From Tupaia tana (Eukaryota > Chordata > Mammalia > Scandentia > Tupaiidae), in the NCBI GenBank assembly GCA_026018925.1, contig JAKSZU010000005.1, positions 82,263,398 through 82,327,397 on the forward strand: 64,000 bases of DNA. Reading direction: 5' to 3'. The notes under the pieces are model-generated. The model did no database searches and was not told the origin of the DNA. It saw nothing but the letters and a program-made list of their open reading frames with translations. The position numbers and the translations under genes are program-made. Numbering within the stretch: the stretch's first letter is position 1; each line of letters opens with the position of its first letter. Shown piece after piece: positions 33,702 to 44,972 of this stretch.

Positions 33702-33975
33702 TGGGTCCAGCAGGTGTCCCAGAGGTTAAGACAGCTGGACCCCATGTGACTGACTTTACGGTTTAAGACTTGTAAGTCTTGGAAACTGCACCCTGAAAAT
33801 CACAAGGTACAGATGTGTGTGCTCAAAATATGAGAGGAATGAAGGAGAAGAGATTGAGATGAGGCCATCACCTGGGGGTGGGAGGGTGATGTCTCACTTT
33901 CCGTCTCTCTTGCACTCTCTCTCTGGGTCTCTCTCTCTGGAAAGTGCATATGTCATGTAGAAAAAGAATAATAAA
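33702..33975 (+). mobile_element. SINE-A, old copy
   Basis: 'gggtccagcaggtgtcccagaggttaag', a partial duplication 'gacttgtaagtcttgg' near the B box, core 'ggaatgaaggagaagagattg', long CT block. Confidence 0.78.
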
Positions 33976-34044
33976 ATTGATTTTTTCCAAAATCAATTTT
34001 TCAATTTTTTTCAAAAATGTTTTCAATATTTCAAAATATTTCAG

Positions 34045-34893
34045 TTTTCTTACCTATCATATCAGTCATCACCAGTATCAGCATTTTTTTCAAAAATCCA
34101 TTTTATTTTTTTTCATATTATATAAAGCACTGTATTTTCTTCCTCTTGTATACTTTGCTTCAGCAATTGTAAGCACTTTAAATTGCTTAAATTTACTGTG
34201 GAAGATTGTATTTTCCAAAGATGACTGATATACAACAGGCTTGGTTGGCTTTCCTGGTACTTCTAAATTGGAGTTTTCATGTTACCTTCTTTTACATGTG
34301 AGTGGGAACCTGCAACTCCACTAACCAGTAGAACACGGTGAAAATTCTAGGTATCTTCTAAGGGATGGCCATGAAAAGATTATAGTTTCTACTTGTCTTC
34401 TGTTCACTCTCTCACTCTGTTTCCTTGCTTCCTCCTTGCTGTCTTTCTATATCCATTTCCATTTTTCTTTATCATCTCTATCTCTATCCTAATTTCTGCC
34501 TTATGATACTCACCTTTACAATCTAGTACCATGCAGTGAGAAATTCCAAAATAGTCCATGAAGAAAAATGACACATTATAGTTTCTTACCAAGACAAAAA
34601 CTGAAGTCCAAGTAAGCAGCTCGACATCAACATACATGTATATGTATATTGATATACATATGAATATATTTATATGTATGTATGTATACATATATATGTC
34701 AAATATTCTTGATCTTCAATATCTGCATATAAGAAATGGTTGTTTGTGCCACTAAATTTTGACATAAAATTTTATGCAGTCATAACATTTGGATTATGTG
34801 CCATGTCATATCTACTCACTCAGGATTGTCCTCCCCTTCTTGGATGATATTTTGTTTTTCTTACCTATCATATCAGCCATCACCAGTATCAGC
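34045..34893. repeat. 38-bp direct repeat pair
   Basis: The same 38 bp lies at 34045-34082 and 34856-34893 with one mismatch. The core is TACCTATCATATCAGYCATC. It is unrelated to SINE or L1 ends that I can recognise. Confidence 0.85.
34195..34470 (+). mobile_element. Possible MaLR-like LTR fragment
   Basis: 'aagattgtattttccaaagatgac', 'ccactaaccagtagaacacggtg' and 'ctgttcactctctcactctg' loosely recall MLT1-class LTRs. Weak, listed so the stretch is not left blank. 34471-35018 holds no other recognised element except a short TA/TG-rich run at 34630-34700. Confidence 0.3.
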
Positions 34894-36344
34894 CTTTTCC
34901 ATCAATATCTATTAATCTTAATTTTAGTTTAAATATTGCCTTTTCCAGTATTTCTGGTTCCTTAGACTATCACATTTCCTAATATTGCTTACCCCATGTA
35001 TGTTAGTCTTTGTCTATCAAGGCAGTCTTGGTATAGAAGGGTCATTTCTCAATACAATAAAAGCCATATATGAAAAACCTATAGTTAAGATTATACTGAA
35101 TGGGGAAAAGCTAAAAGTTTTTCCACTACAACCTGGTACAAGACAAGGCTGCCTACTTTCATCTCTGCTTTTCAATATAGTGCTGGAAGTCTTAACCAAT
35201 TCAATCAGAAAAGAGAATAATATAAAAGGCATTTAGATAGGCAAAGAAGAGTTGAAAATATCTTTATTTGCAGATGACATGGTGGTATACTTAGAATACC
35301 CAAAGATTTCCATAGAAAAATTCTCTAAATAATAAATGAATACAGTAAAGTGGCAGGATAGAAAATCAACATAAAAAATATAGCATTTCTATATCTAAAT
35401 AACAAGTTGAATGAAGTAGAACTAAAGGAAGGAATCCCTTTTACCATAGCCACAAAATGTATAAGATACCTAGGGATAAATGTAACTAAGGAAGTCAAAG
35501 ACCTTTACAAAGAAAACTATGAAAATCTTTTAAAAGCTATTGAAAATGACACAAAAAAGTGGTAGGACATCCCATGTTCCTGGATTGGAAGAATTAGTAT
35601 AATCAAAATGGCCATTTTACCCAAATTAATCTGCATATTTAAAGCAATTCCAATCAAATACCAGAGACATTTTTCACAGATCTAGAAAAGACAATCACAG
35701 AATTTGTCTGGAATCATAAAAGATTTCATATTTCCAAAGCAATCCTGTGCACGAAGAGTGGAGTGGGCTACATCTCACTCCCTGACCCCAAAATATACTC
35801 TAAAGCTGTTCAATAATTAAAACAGCATGATACTGGCAAAACAACAGATAGTCAGAGCAATGGAATAAAATGCAAACCCCAGAAATAAACCCAATGCTTA
35901 CAGCCAACTGACTTTTGACAAAGGTTATCAGTAACTCCAGTGGAAAAAGAAAACCTTTAGTAAATGGTGCTAGAAAAACTGGGTATTCACCTACAGAAAG
36001 AGGAAACTGAATCCCCATCTTTCATCATTAACAAAAATCAACTCAAAATGGATCAAATATCTGAATATAAGACCTCAAACTATAAAACTATAGGTGGAAA
36101 ACACTGCGAAAACTCTGGGAGACATTGGGGTAGGCAAAACCTTCTTAAATAAAACTTCCAAAGCATGAAAATAATCCCTAAAATAGACAAGTGAGATTAT
36201 ATCAGATTAAGAAGTTTCTGCACTGCAAAGGACACAGTAATTAGTGTGCATTAACAACCCTCAGAATGGGAGAATGTTTTTGTAAACTATGCCTCAGATA
36301 AGGAATTGATAGCCAGAATACACCGGGAACTAAAGTGATTTGCC

Positions 36345-36374
36345 AAAAATAAATAAATAAATAAATAAATAAAT
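36345..36374. repeat. (AAAT)n within L1
   Basis: About seven AAAT units replace part of ORF2. Confidence 0.9.
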
Positions 36375-36683
36375 ATCAACCAAATTAAAAGATGGGAAAA
36401 TGAGCTGAACAAAAATCTCTCTAAAGAAGACAGGAACAGTCAAAAAGCATATGAGGAAATGCTCAACATCCTTCATCATAAGGGAGATGCAGATTAAAAC
36501 AATGAGATACCACCTAACCTCTGTCAGAATGGTGAAGATTAAAAATACAAAAAGTGATAAGTATTGGTGGGGATGTGGTGAAAGGGGAACTCTTCTACAC
36601 TGTTGGTGGGGATGTTAATTGATCTGACCATTGTGGAAAACAAAATGGAGGTTCCTCAAAGATCTATAAATAGAATTACCATT

Positions 36684-36947
36684 GATCTTTTTTTTTGGAG
36701 TGGTTTTTGTTACAGTGAACATACTCTCGCCAGAAAGACAGAGAGAGACAGAGAGATAGAAAGTGAGAACTCATCCTCCAGGGGGTATGGCCATACCGCA
36801 ATCCCTTCTCCTCCATTCTCCCCTTGGGATCTTGGGTGCGCAGGCACATGCGCCTGGTGTGAATTTAAGCCACCTGGTCCAGGACTCGAGCTGCAATCAA
36901 CTACATGGGAGTTCAGCGACATAGCCATTACACTAACTGCTGGTCCC
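36684..36947 (-). mobile_element. SINE-A nested in L1, with TSD
   Basis: TSD AGAATTACCATT (36672-36683) and AGAACTACCATT (36948-36959); both are L1 ORF2 sequence. Fairly young, with B box GCTCGAGTCC on the minus strand. Confidence 0.93.
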
Positions 36948-37736
36948 AGAACTACCATTTTATTTTTTTGATACCTACCCCAAAGACAGGAGAATGCTCA
37001 GTCAGAAAGTGCTTGCACATCAATTTTTATTGCAGCGTAATTGCTAAGACATGGAACTAACCTAAATGTCCACAAACAGATGAATGGATAGAAAAAGTGT
37101 GACACAAATACGCTATGAAATACTACTTAGCCATACAAAATAAGACCCTAATATTTGATAGAAAGTGGTCAATTATGAAAGATTTGTTACTGAGTGAAGC
37201 AAGTCAGGCTATGAAAGAAAGATATTGTATGTAACCACTTAATATATACGAACTAACCACATTCCATGGCATAGATTGAAATATTGGAGGGCATAAAAGC
37301 AGTAAAAATAGTTATGGATACTAAAGACAGTGTGGAAATGGTGGGGGAAGGGCATAACGAAGGGAAGAGTATAGAGAAGGAAAGCAGGAGAAAAATAGGC
37401 ATCACATTTGTGGGATATAGAAATGGTTTATTACCTATTGATTATAATACAGATAGTATTCTTAACTGGACTGGTCTGAGTATTTCATGTTAGATAAATT
37501 TTCTTTACAAGCCAAATGATGTATAACAAGTGAATGCTTAAAAAATATGAAGAATAAAATAATAACAATAATTGGAGGAAAAAAAATAAAACTATTTGCC
37601 GATGATGATGTGGATAGTAATGTCTTTGTCTGAACTGACATACATGATAATTGTGCTGGAAAAAGAAATGTTATAGACAGGAAAGATATATGTGATTAAA
37701 TGTAATATAGAAAAATAATAATAAAAAGGCAATCTT

Positions 37737-39782
37737 TAAATTTAATAGAAATAGTTGCCTACCTTCATGAAATATAAGCATAATCATGGTAGAATATTCA
37801 TCTATGTTTAATTATTGTCCTTTATTGTTCATGTACATTATGAAGCTCATAGTAGATACTGAATTACTATTTTATATGAATACCTGAATAAGACAAGACA
37901 AAAATAATAATTACTAAATTTAAATAGCTTAATTAAATTTATTTTCACCAACTGAATGGACTTTTGCAAATTTGACACAGAAAAAAAAAAGATTTGAAAT
38001 GGAAGTATTTGTGATTTTTGCACAGTCCTTTAAAATGCAGATTAATTCATAGATTTTACTAAATTTATATAGTAGAGCTAAAATTATAGAAGTAGGAAAT
38101 AGATTCACATGTTTAATGTAAAACTTTGAATCTGTGTCTGCAGCAAGAGCTGCGGTTTAGTAGAAAGTAAACAAGCACATGCTAGAAAGAGTAGAGGTAT
38201 TAGGTAAGTATTCTCGGTATAAGTAAAGATGTATTGAGATTATTGTCAGTAGGAAAAATGCATATAGTCTCTACTTTTCCTTTTCTACAAATACAGTTGT
38301 CAATTTTTTGTAGTTTGCTTTTTTTAGCTGTTTGAGCTGGATTTCTGTTTTGTAATGTTATTTGTTTTGTTACTTAAGCTATGTAATTACAGGTGGGAAG
38401 AGTTACATGATATATACATATAGATAGAGTTCATAGTCACCCCCAACAAATTTTGTTAGCTTGGTTTAACATCTCTAGAATATCAAATGATGTCTTGGAT
38501 GTTGTTTGTAACCTTCTAAGATTCCTATACAAACGAGAGATTTAAATCTTAAAACCCAGGAAAAATTCAATTTGTAGCCATTTATGCTTTTTTCTAGATA
38601 AAATACTGTCAATTAAATTTGACTATAAATCTGCAAAAAGGAAAGATAATGTTAAAGTCAGAGTCAATATATAGAAAACAACTTAATTGTAAAACCCTAG
38701 ATAATAATTTTACTTCTACTTCCAAATGGCTATTTGAGCATAGGTGTAGTGAGTAAATTATCTAGTCCTCAGGTTTTATCAAGAAATATGTACTGAAAAT
38801 GTTTTAGGTTACTCTGTCTTCAAAAGGTCATTGAGATATTTTCTCTTCATGCACATTTTCCAGAGGACTCATCTTAGGCAAATTTCTGCCTTTCATCTAT
38901 GCTCACCTTCTAGCCATGTTTAATTGTTTAATTGCTCAGTTGTTAGTCATTTTTAATCCTCCAGGAACACTTAATTTTAATCTTATGATGGAATTCAAAC
39001 ATAAGCAAAACATTTGGGAACTATATGACATAAAGAGGGAAGGTAATTATCTCCTCACCACTAGAATTACATATGTTTTATTTGCACCTAATATCTGGGG
39101 GTCACCTGAATACAACTTAAAACCATCAAACAAAAAGCTATATAAACTAGAACATACATTCATATGCAATTTTTGTTCCACTCTACTAGAAATTGTCACT
39201 AAACATTAAATTTAACATTTCTAAAGGTACATTTTCTTCTATTTTACCTCAAATGTATTTCTCAATCAATGGCCTCACACAGTATAGAAAACCTAATTGT
39301 ACCTTTCTTCCTTTTTTCTCATTATTTGTCAGTCAGAAAACACAGATAGTTGTAGTTTATAATCATCTTTTTTTTCTGGCTGCTTTTGCTATTCTAAAAG
39401 GCATGATTGTTGTTCTGACTCACATAATTCTGTTTTCAGTACTATTATATAAATGTTCCTACTGGAATCTTTCATGTAGTCATGTTGCTTAATCTATAGG
39501 TCTCTTTCATTCTCTCTGAGGAAAACTGATTTCCTGTCAAGGTAACCCACAGGCCTAAGAGGAATCACATATCATTACTAGGCTCTTCATGTGTTCAGCT
39601 ACAAGGAGTCTGCACAACCAAATTGTAACTCTGAATCTTGGGGAAGTAACTGATGCTTACATTTCATGTTTATGACTCCTGAATGCTTAGGACATGCGCA
39701 GTTTCAAAGATTGACCTCAGGATGTTGCTTTTGACCTGCTCTGAAATAAAATATAAATTTTTGTGCTTTTAAAAATTATAGT
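37737..39782. other. Repeat-poor stretch
   Basis: About 2 kb without a recognised element or exon. Two chance frames (97 and 99 codons at 38916-39492) overlap the same strand and show no known domain. Confidence 0.45.
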
Positions 39783-40048
39783 GCAAGCGGCCACCTACAT
39801 GGCCTAGGGCTAGATTCTGCTTGGCTGACTGTACAGTTGGAGTCCTGACCCATTGACTTTGAAAAATAATACCAGGTTTAAAAAAATACTGGGTGCATGT
39901 GCATGCTTATTCAAAATTCCAAGAGAAGAATGGAAGAGAAAGGATTGCAGCATGGTCATACCCCTCTGTGATGTTTTTTTTTCCCCTTTCCATCTCTCCC
40001 TCCCCAGGAGCACATGTGCCTTGTACAAAATTAATTAAAAAAAAATTA
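39783..40048 (+). mobile_element. SINE-A, old copy with decayed TSD
   Basis: Flanked by AAAAATTATAGT and AAAAATTACAGT. The head is strongly changed ('caagcggccacctacatgg'); the core 'ccaagagaagaatggaagagaaag' is good. Confidence 0.78.
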
Positions 40049-40489
40049 CAGTAAAGGCTTTCAGCTTGAAATAAAGAAATTATAAACTGGTCAAATTACT
40101 GAGGATAGGAGGGGTAAGGCAGAATATTCTTTGTTCTGAGTCCTGTATCACTTTTCCATTGCTTCAGTGACCAAGTTATGCTCAGGAACCCTCATAACAT
40201 ATTTTCTTTGGAAGAGTCTGAGTAATTCATTTTCTTTGAACATTGGGAAGTCAGATTTAGGCCCCAAATCCTAATATTATAAAATGTCACAGTAGGCATA
40301 ATGTTACTGGTTATCTTCAATATTAGTATAATTAACTACCTATCTTTACTTTGACATAAACTTATATAGTCAAATTTTATTTGGTATTTATCAGTAATGC
40401 AGATTGTCAAAGGAAGTGACTGATAAAAGGGGTTATATTTTCAATGAATTTCTATAAAATGCCTCAGAAATTATGCATACACAAATATT
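40049..40489. other. Unassigned sequence
   Basis: Nothing recognised. Confidence 0.5.
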
Positions 40490-40956
40490 TTCTTTCAATC
40501 CAGTCATTTGTTCTTGGACATTTGGGTTGATTCTATGTCTTAGCAATTGTGAATAATGCTGTAATAAATATGGGAAGTACACGTGTTTGACACAAAGTTG
40601 ACAAATATGGAAGATTTAGTGTTAAGTGAAGCAAGTCAGACTATGAAAGAGACATTGTATATCCCTGCTTAATATATACCAAATATCTGCATTCTATGGC
40701 AGAAATTGAAAGATTAGAAGATAAAACAGCAGGGCGGGCAACTGTGGATAAAAGACACAGTATACGAGGCTTTGGGTAATAGAGAGTAGGAGAAATAAAT
40801 CAGAAAAAGACAAAGGACATTGATCAGACACAAAATGAAAAGTTATCTGTTGAGGATAACATATATGGTAATATTGTCAACTGAACAAAAATGCACTGTA
40901 TTCAGACTGAGAAAAACCATTTTGCATACTATAGAGACATAAAATGGTTAGAAGCA

Positions 40957-41014
40957 TTTTTTTTTTTTTGGATAGATTTTTGCTATAAGGCGCATGCGCT
41001 CGCCAGACAGACAG
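40957..41014 (-). mobile_element. SINE-A 3'-end fragment
   Basis: Poly(T) then 'ggatagatttttgctataaggcgcatgcgctcgccagacagacag', after which SINE sequence stops. Only ~45 bp of the 3' end is present, so it is 5'-truncated. Confidence 0.85.
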
Positions 41015-41077
41015 ATGCAAGAATGAACTATTGTCAGATGCAAGAATGAACAGATGCAAGAATGAACTATTGTCAGT
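41012..41077. repeat. Short tandem repeat next to truncated SINE
   Basis: The unit CAGATGCAAGAATGAAC occurs three times (from about 41012, 41035 and 41051); the first and third carry the extension TATTGT. The array starts exactly where SINE homology ends. Confidence 0.85.
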
Positions 41078-41248
41078 GGAGGATGATGTATATGGTAATA
41101 TCTGTGATTAGACTGGCCTGTACTACATGTGTGCTTTAAAAAATCGTATTGTAGGCTATAAAGATGTACACTGATTAGATGTAAATAAGATATCAAAGAA
41201 TAATAATTTTTAAAAATTAAAATAATATTAAATATTAAGAACATCTTG

Positions 41249-41480
41249 GGGCCAGCTCCAGACTTGGTGGATAAGGCAGTCAGGTGGCAAATGATCAGCT
41301 GCATGGAGGCTTGAGAAACAAACCAGATGTGCAATTGTGATTGTGGATACTAAAATCTTGAAAGGAGGGAGAGATGGGGAAGAGATTGGGACTTGACTTC
41401 TCCCCATGTAGGATTCTTTCTCTTTCCTTTTCTCCCTGTCTCTCTCTGAGAGCACTTTTCCTCCAGCAAAATTAATAAAA
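41249..41480 (+). mobile_element. SINE-A, old copy
   Basis: 'ggggccagctccagacttggtggataaggcag' head, 'gaaaggagggagagatggggaagagattggg' core, end 'cagcaaaattaataaaa'. Very diverged. Confidence 0.65.
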
Positions 41481-41728
41481 GTATATTTATGTGTTCTCCT
41501 ATTTTGTATTATCAGTACATAGTTTCAAAAAATCAACCTGTTTTAAGGTCAAACTTGTTTTATTGTCTATACTGCATTGCCTGTGAAGATCATTTGTGGT
41601 TTTTATTTTTCAGTTTGCTAAAAGGTACATGTGCTTACCAGAGAGAGAGTTGGGGGGGGGGATACATTGATGAAGCACTCCCCAAGGGGCATGGTTTTGC
41701 TAAAATCTCTTACTCTCCATTTTTCTTT

Positions 41729-42002
41729 CTTTCTTTTTTTTTTTTTTTTGGAGAGGTTTTCGCTATAGGGCGCATGCAATCGCCAGACAGACAGAGAGAG
41801 ACATAGAGACAGAAAGCGAGACATCATCCCCCAGGGGGGATGGTCACGCCGCAATCCCTTCTCCTCCATTTTCCTCTCGGGATCATGGGCACGCACGCAC
41901 ATGCGCCCGGCGTGAGTTTTTAAGCCACCGGGTCCGGGACGCGAACTGTGGTCTACTACGTGGGAGTCCAGCAACATAGCCATTACGCTAACTGCTGGTT
42001 CC
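41729..42002 (-). mobile_element. SINE-A, young copy nested in an old SINE-A, with TSD
   Basis: TSD CTCTCCATTTTTCTTT at 41713-41728 and 42003-42018. Near-consensus. The 159-codon minus-strand frame at 41618-42097, the longest of the window, is generated by this SINE and its host. Confidence 0.95.
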
Positions 42003-42043
42003 CTCTCCATTTTTCTTTTGATACATGCCTGGTGTGTTTTTCT

Positions 42044-42208
42044 TTTTGCTTTTTTGTTTCTTCTGCTCTTTCGCTTTCTTATTTTTTTTACATTCAATCA
42101 CTGCACATCTTTACAGTATACTAAATGTATTTTCCCAACATGAGTACACTGCATATTATTAATCCAGTCAAGTATATCGCTATATACATCACCATCAACA
42201 GATAATGT
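42044..42208 (-). mobile_element. 5'-truncated L1 3' end inside an old SINE
   Basis: T-rich start, then 'ttacattcaatcactgcacat' and 'tattttcccaacatgagtac', as at 673-785. Confidence 0.6.
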
Positions 42209-42394
42209 TCCAGGTCCAGGGCTCATACTGTTCAGTTGGTCATGTGAGATTGAGCTGCCTAAACCACTATGCCAATGGCTATTCCATTTGTTCTGTTTTT
42301 ATGTCAATATATTTGAACAGGTGTTCAGGAATACAATGTAAGGAAGAATTATCCAAATAGCTAAAATGCAAACATACACAGAGACATAAACATG

Positions 42395-42416
42395 TGTGTG
42401 TGTATGTATATGTGCT

Positions 42417-42449
<33 letters not shown>

Positions 42450-42462
42450 CTGTATGTCAGTG
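42395..42462. repeat. (TG)n microsatellite
   Basis: Interrupted TG/TA run; the minus-strand frame of T and H residues is an artefact. Confidence 0.9.
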
Positions 42463-42569
42463 CATATACCCATCTATCAGTATAAAAAAATCTGTCATTA
42501 TATAGAAATCATGACTTTAAATTTTAAAGCAGGTTTTCTTTTCATTTAAATTTTAAAATCGATTTTCTT

Positions 42570-42822
42570 GGGACCAGCATATGGTGTAATGGTTTCATTA
42601 TTGGACTCCCACATATTCAACCACAATTTGACTCCCAGACTGGTGATTTAAACCTCATGCTGGGTATGTGTGAATGCGTGCCCAAGATTCTAAGAGGAGT
42701 ATGAAGGAGAAGGAATTGTCACATGGCCATCTCTCCTGGGGGTGATTTCTCACTTTCTGTCTCTGGTAAGCACATGAGCCCTATGGAAAAAAAAAAAAAA
42801 ATCTCTCAAAAAGAAAGAAAAA
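42570..42822 (+). mobile_element. SINE-A, intermediate copy
   Basis: Head 'gggaccagcatatggtgtaatggtttcattattggactcccac'; B box decayed (ATTTGACTCCC). CT block shortened. Tail interrupted by CTCTC. Confidence 0.85.
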
Positions 42823-43839
42823 AGATTAGGTGGCTTACAGATTCTGGGATGATGGTAGGCAAAAATAAGCCACAAAGCATGGCTTTTTAGAAAACAAAGG
42901 TGATGTAATTGAGCAACCGCTGTAGTATATTTGGATGAGTTAACAGATTTTGAACCGATTCAAATGGAGTAGCAAATGAGGAAATGCTCATAATCAGGCT
43001 ATTATCATCTTAAGGTTTGAGGCTGGTAACAAGTTTAGAGAAAAAAGGATTTCTTGAGAGCAAATCAGACCATTGTCTTAGATGAATTAATACAAGTGGT
43101 AGTTACCAAGACAAACACTCAGACTCATGGGAATAACCACTAAATTTGTACCCACACCAGTGCACAAAATCCAAATCAGGGGACCAACAAAATGCATTGT
43201 GCTAAGTAGCATAGAGTGTTAAAGTAAATCTCCTGTTAGTCGATGTAAAAATATATTCTAGAGACAAAGATGAAGCACAAACCACAGAATGAGCTCAATG
43301 AGTTTCAGTTGTGTAAAGAAGTATTCTATAGAGACTGGAAAATAGCTAGAATATGAAAACAGCTCTGCAATTTTTTTTACATCTGTTTACTTGACTCTGA
43401 TATTCTCATAATTCTTAAGTAGAATGTTATGCATTCTGCACTGAATCTTTTGTGGTAAAATCTGCACAAAAATAAAGGTGCTATCGTTACATTGTACTAA
43501 TCATCTTTACTAGCAGATAAAGTAATATCTGCAATTAAATGGTATAAATTTTATTCTACTTTAGAGGGATAGACCTAGTTCACATTTTATCTTTTCTCTA
43601 AATACGAATTCTACATAGTTGGACACAATGGGTCACCTGATACTCATAAATAAAACAGTCAAATAGATAACATGACAGTCATTAAAAATGGAATGAAGCT
43701 TTAGTGAGATTACTTTTGAAAGGATTCAAAAAAACCCACTACTTTGCCACACTCCTCTAATACTCTAAGAAACAGCAATAAGAAAAAATGACCAGTTTTT
43801 AAGTGCCTGTTGTATTTATAAAGCATTCTTTCTCACATT
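42823..43839. other. Unassigned sequence
   Basis: Nothing recognised in about 1 kb. Confidence 0.5.
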
Positions 43840-43847
43840 TTATGCAT

Positions 43848-44105
43848 TTTTTTTGAGAGGTTTTCGCTATAGGGCGTGTGCGCTCACCAGACAGACAGAG
43901 AGAGACATAGAGACAGAAAGTGAGAAATCACCTCCCAGGGGGGATGGTCACGCCGCAATCCCTTCTCCTCCATTCTCTTCTTGGGATCTTGGGCACGCAC
44001 GCACACGCGTCCGGCGTGAGTTTTAAGCCACCGTGTCCGGGACGCGAACCACAGTTGACTACGTGGGAGTCCAGCGACATAGCCATTACGCTAACTGCTG
44101 GTTCC
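43848..44105 (-). mobile_element. SINE-A, young copy with TSD
   Basis: TTATGCATTTTTT on both sides (about 43840 and 44112), with six extra bases (TGCTTC) between the SINE head and the right copy. Near-consensus body. Confidence 0.92.
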
Positions 44106-44124
44106 TGCTTCTTATGCATTTTTT

Positions 44125-44350
44125 TATGTCTCTTTTTTCCCTGAGTAAGAGAGACAGAGAATGAGGTAGAGGGACAGCTACCCTTTTCTCTATATTCATG
44201 TATCAATCCACACACAGCTTCAACCAGCCCTGGGTCATGGGCACACACATGCTGGATGTAATCAGGAAGGTCTCCAGATAAGAACCAAGAGCCTTCCTGT
44301 GTGGCTCAGCCTCACAGCTGTGTTACAGTTGTGCCGCCATTGTCCACCAG
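44125..44350 (-). mobile_element. SINE-B copy
   Basis: On the minus strand the head reads GGTGGACAATGGCGGCACAA. The body includes 'gcacacacatgctggat' and 'cccagggctggttgaag' in the family order. The CT-rich 3' block lies at the left, at about 44130-44180. Confidence 0.65.
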
Positions 44351-44489
44351 AATTTTATTATTTTTAATCTTCTTAGTCATACTGAAAGGTAAATACTTGT
44401 CACACATAGTTAAAGAAATCTCAGATAGAAGAAAGAGCCTCACTTAAATGGTGAGCATATTTTTAATTGCCATTTAAAAATATAATTTT

Positions 44490-44650
44490 AATATATTTAT
44501 TTTTGTTGCCAGAAAGTAATGTGTGCTCATCAGAGAGGGAGAAAGCACACCTTGTCTTTCAAGACTTCAGGGCTGAGATTTAAACCTGTCATCCATGTAG
44601 GATCCAGCTATCTGGACAATCCTTAAACTCTCTGTTGTTAGGCCAGCCCA
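44490..44650 (-). mobile_element. SINE-A, old copy with internal deletion
   Basis: 'gccagaaagtaatgtgtgctcatcagagaggg' passes quickly to 'tttaaacctgtcatccatgtaggatcc' and 'gttaggccagccc'; core and linker are largely missing. 44651-44972 holds nothing else I recognise. Confidence 0.6.
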
Positions 44651-44972
44651 GTGGCTGGCAAAGTTAACATAACAGTTTAGTGGCTCAGATATGAGTCAAA
44701 ATTAAATATTTCAAACTTATTCACTGATTAAACAAATAAATGCCAGAATCCAAGTAAACCATTATCGATCACATTTGAGTCTCTATCCTATACACTATTT
44801 GGTTTGTAGTATTTAGCAACATACTTGGTAATGTCAGTCCCTTTTCTCTCTAAATAAATATTGATTGAATAGATGTGCAGGTATTTTACTCTGTCCTCTT
44901 TTCCCCTACCTGATATTTCATCTCAGTGCGGATCATGTACCAAGGAATGATTGTTAATTTAATATAATAATT

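Larger units (their letters stand above)
35030..37725 (+). mobile_element. 5'-truncated L1 with ORF2 reverse-transcriptase remnant
   Basis: TSDs AAGGCAGTCTT (35019-35029) and AAGGCAATCTT (37726-37736). The copy starts inside the RT domain. Readable motifs are [21 protein letters not shown] and, after one TAG stop near 35235, the catalytic FADDM motif at 35267-35281. Further on come the ORF2 C-terminal region (36055-36680), the 3' UTR and an A-rich end (37700-37725). Multiple stops and frameshifts, and a (AAAT)n run at 36345-36372, prevent translation. L1 ORF2 supplies endonuclease and reverse transcriptase for L1 and SINE mobilisation; this copy cannot. A SINE-A interrupts it at 36684-36947. 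Confidence 0.93.
40500..41215 (+). mobile_element. Second inverted (twin-primed) L1 3' end
   Basis: 40500-40580 is ORF2 3' end in antisense ('ggacatttgggttgattctatgtcttagcaattgtg'). From about 40590 the sense 3' end follows ('ttaagtgaagcaagtcagac', 'gcttaatatatacc', 'ggcagaaattgaaagatta'). The order fits an inverted 5' arm with ~90 bp lost at the joint. A truncated SINE and a short tandem repeat (40957-41077) interrupt it. The 3' UTR phrase ending 'gatgatgtatatggtaatat' appears twice, at about 40850 and 41080. No TSD found. Confidence 0.7.
41618..42285 (-). mobile_element. Old SINE-A split by two later insertions
   Basis: Host pieces: 41618-41728 (3' end and core), 42019-42043 (mid body) and about 42209-42285 (head: 'ccaggtccagggctcata', 'gttggtcatgtgag', 'aaccactatgccaatggct'). 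They are separated by a young SINE-A (41729-42002) and an L1 3' end (42044-42208). A run of ten Gs near 41653 marks the old core. Confidence 0.7.

Noticed and set aside
35017..35236. Open frame with RT similarity as a standalone reverse transcriptase
   Set aside because: It is a short piece of L1 ORF2 that stops before the catalytic motif, inside a 5'-truncated L1.
38916..39492. Two ~100-codon frames in a repeat-poor region
   Set aside because: No recognisable domain, no splice context, and composition typical of AT-rich chance frames. A protein search could reopen this.
41012..41077. Possible CRISPR-like or satellite array
   Set aside because: Only three short units with no spacers; it is a local tandem duplication next to a truncated SINE in a mammalian genome.
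41618..42097. Longest open frame of the window (159 codons, minus strand)
   Set aside because: It reads straight through a young SINE-A and its old SINE host. The same peptide strings recur at nearly every SINE-A copy, so this is repeat translation, not a gene.
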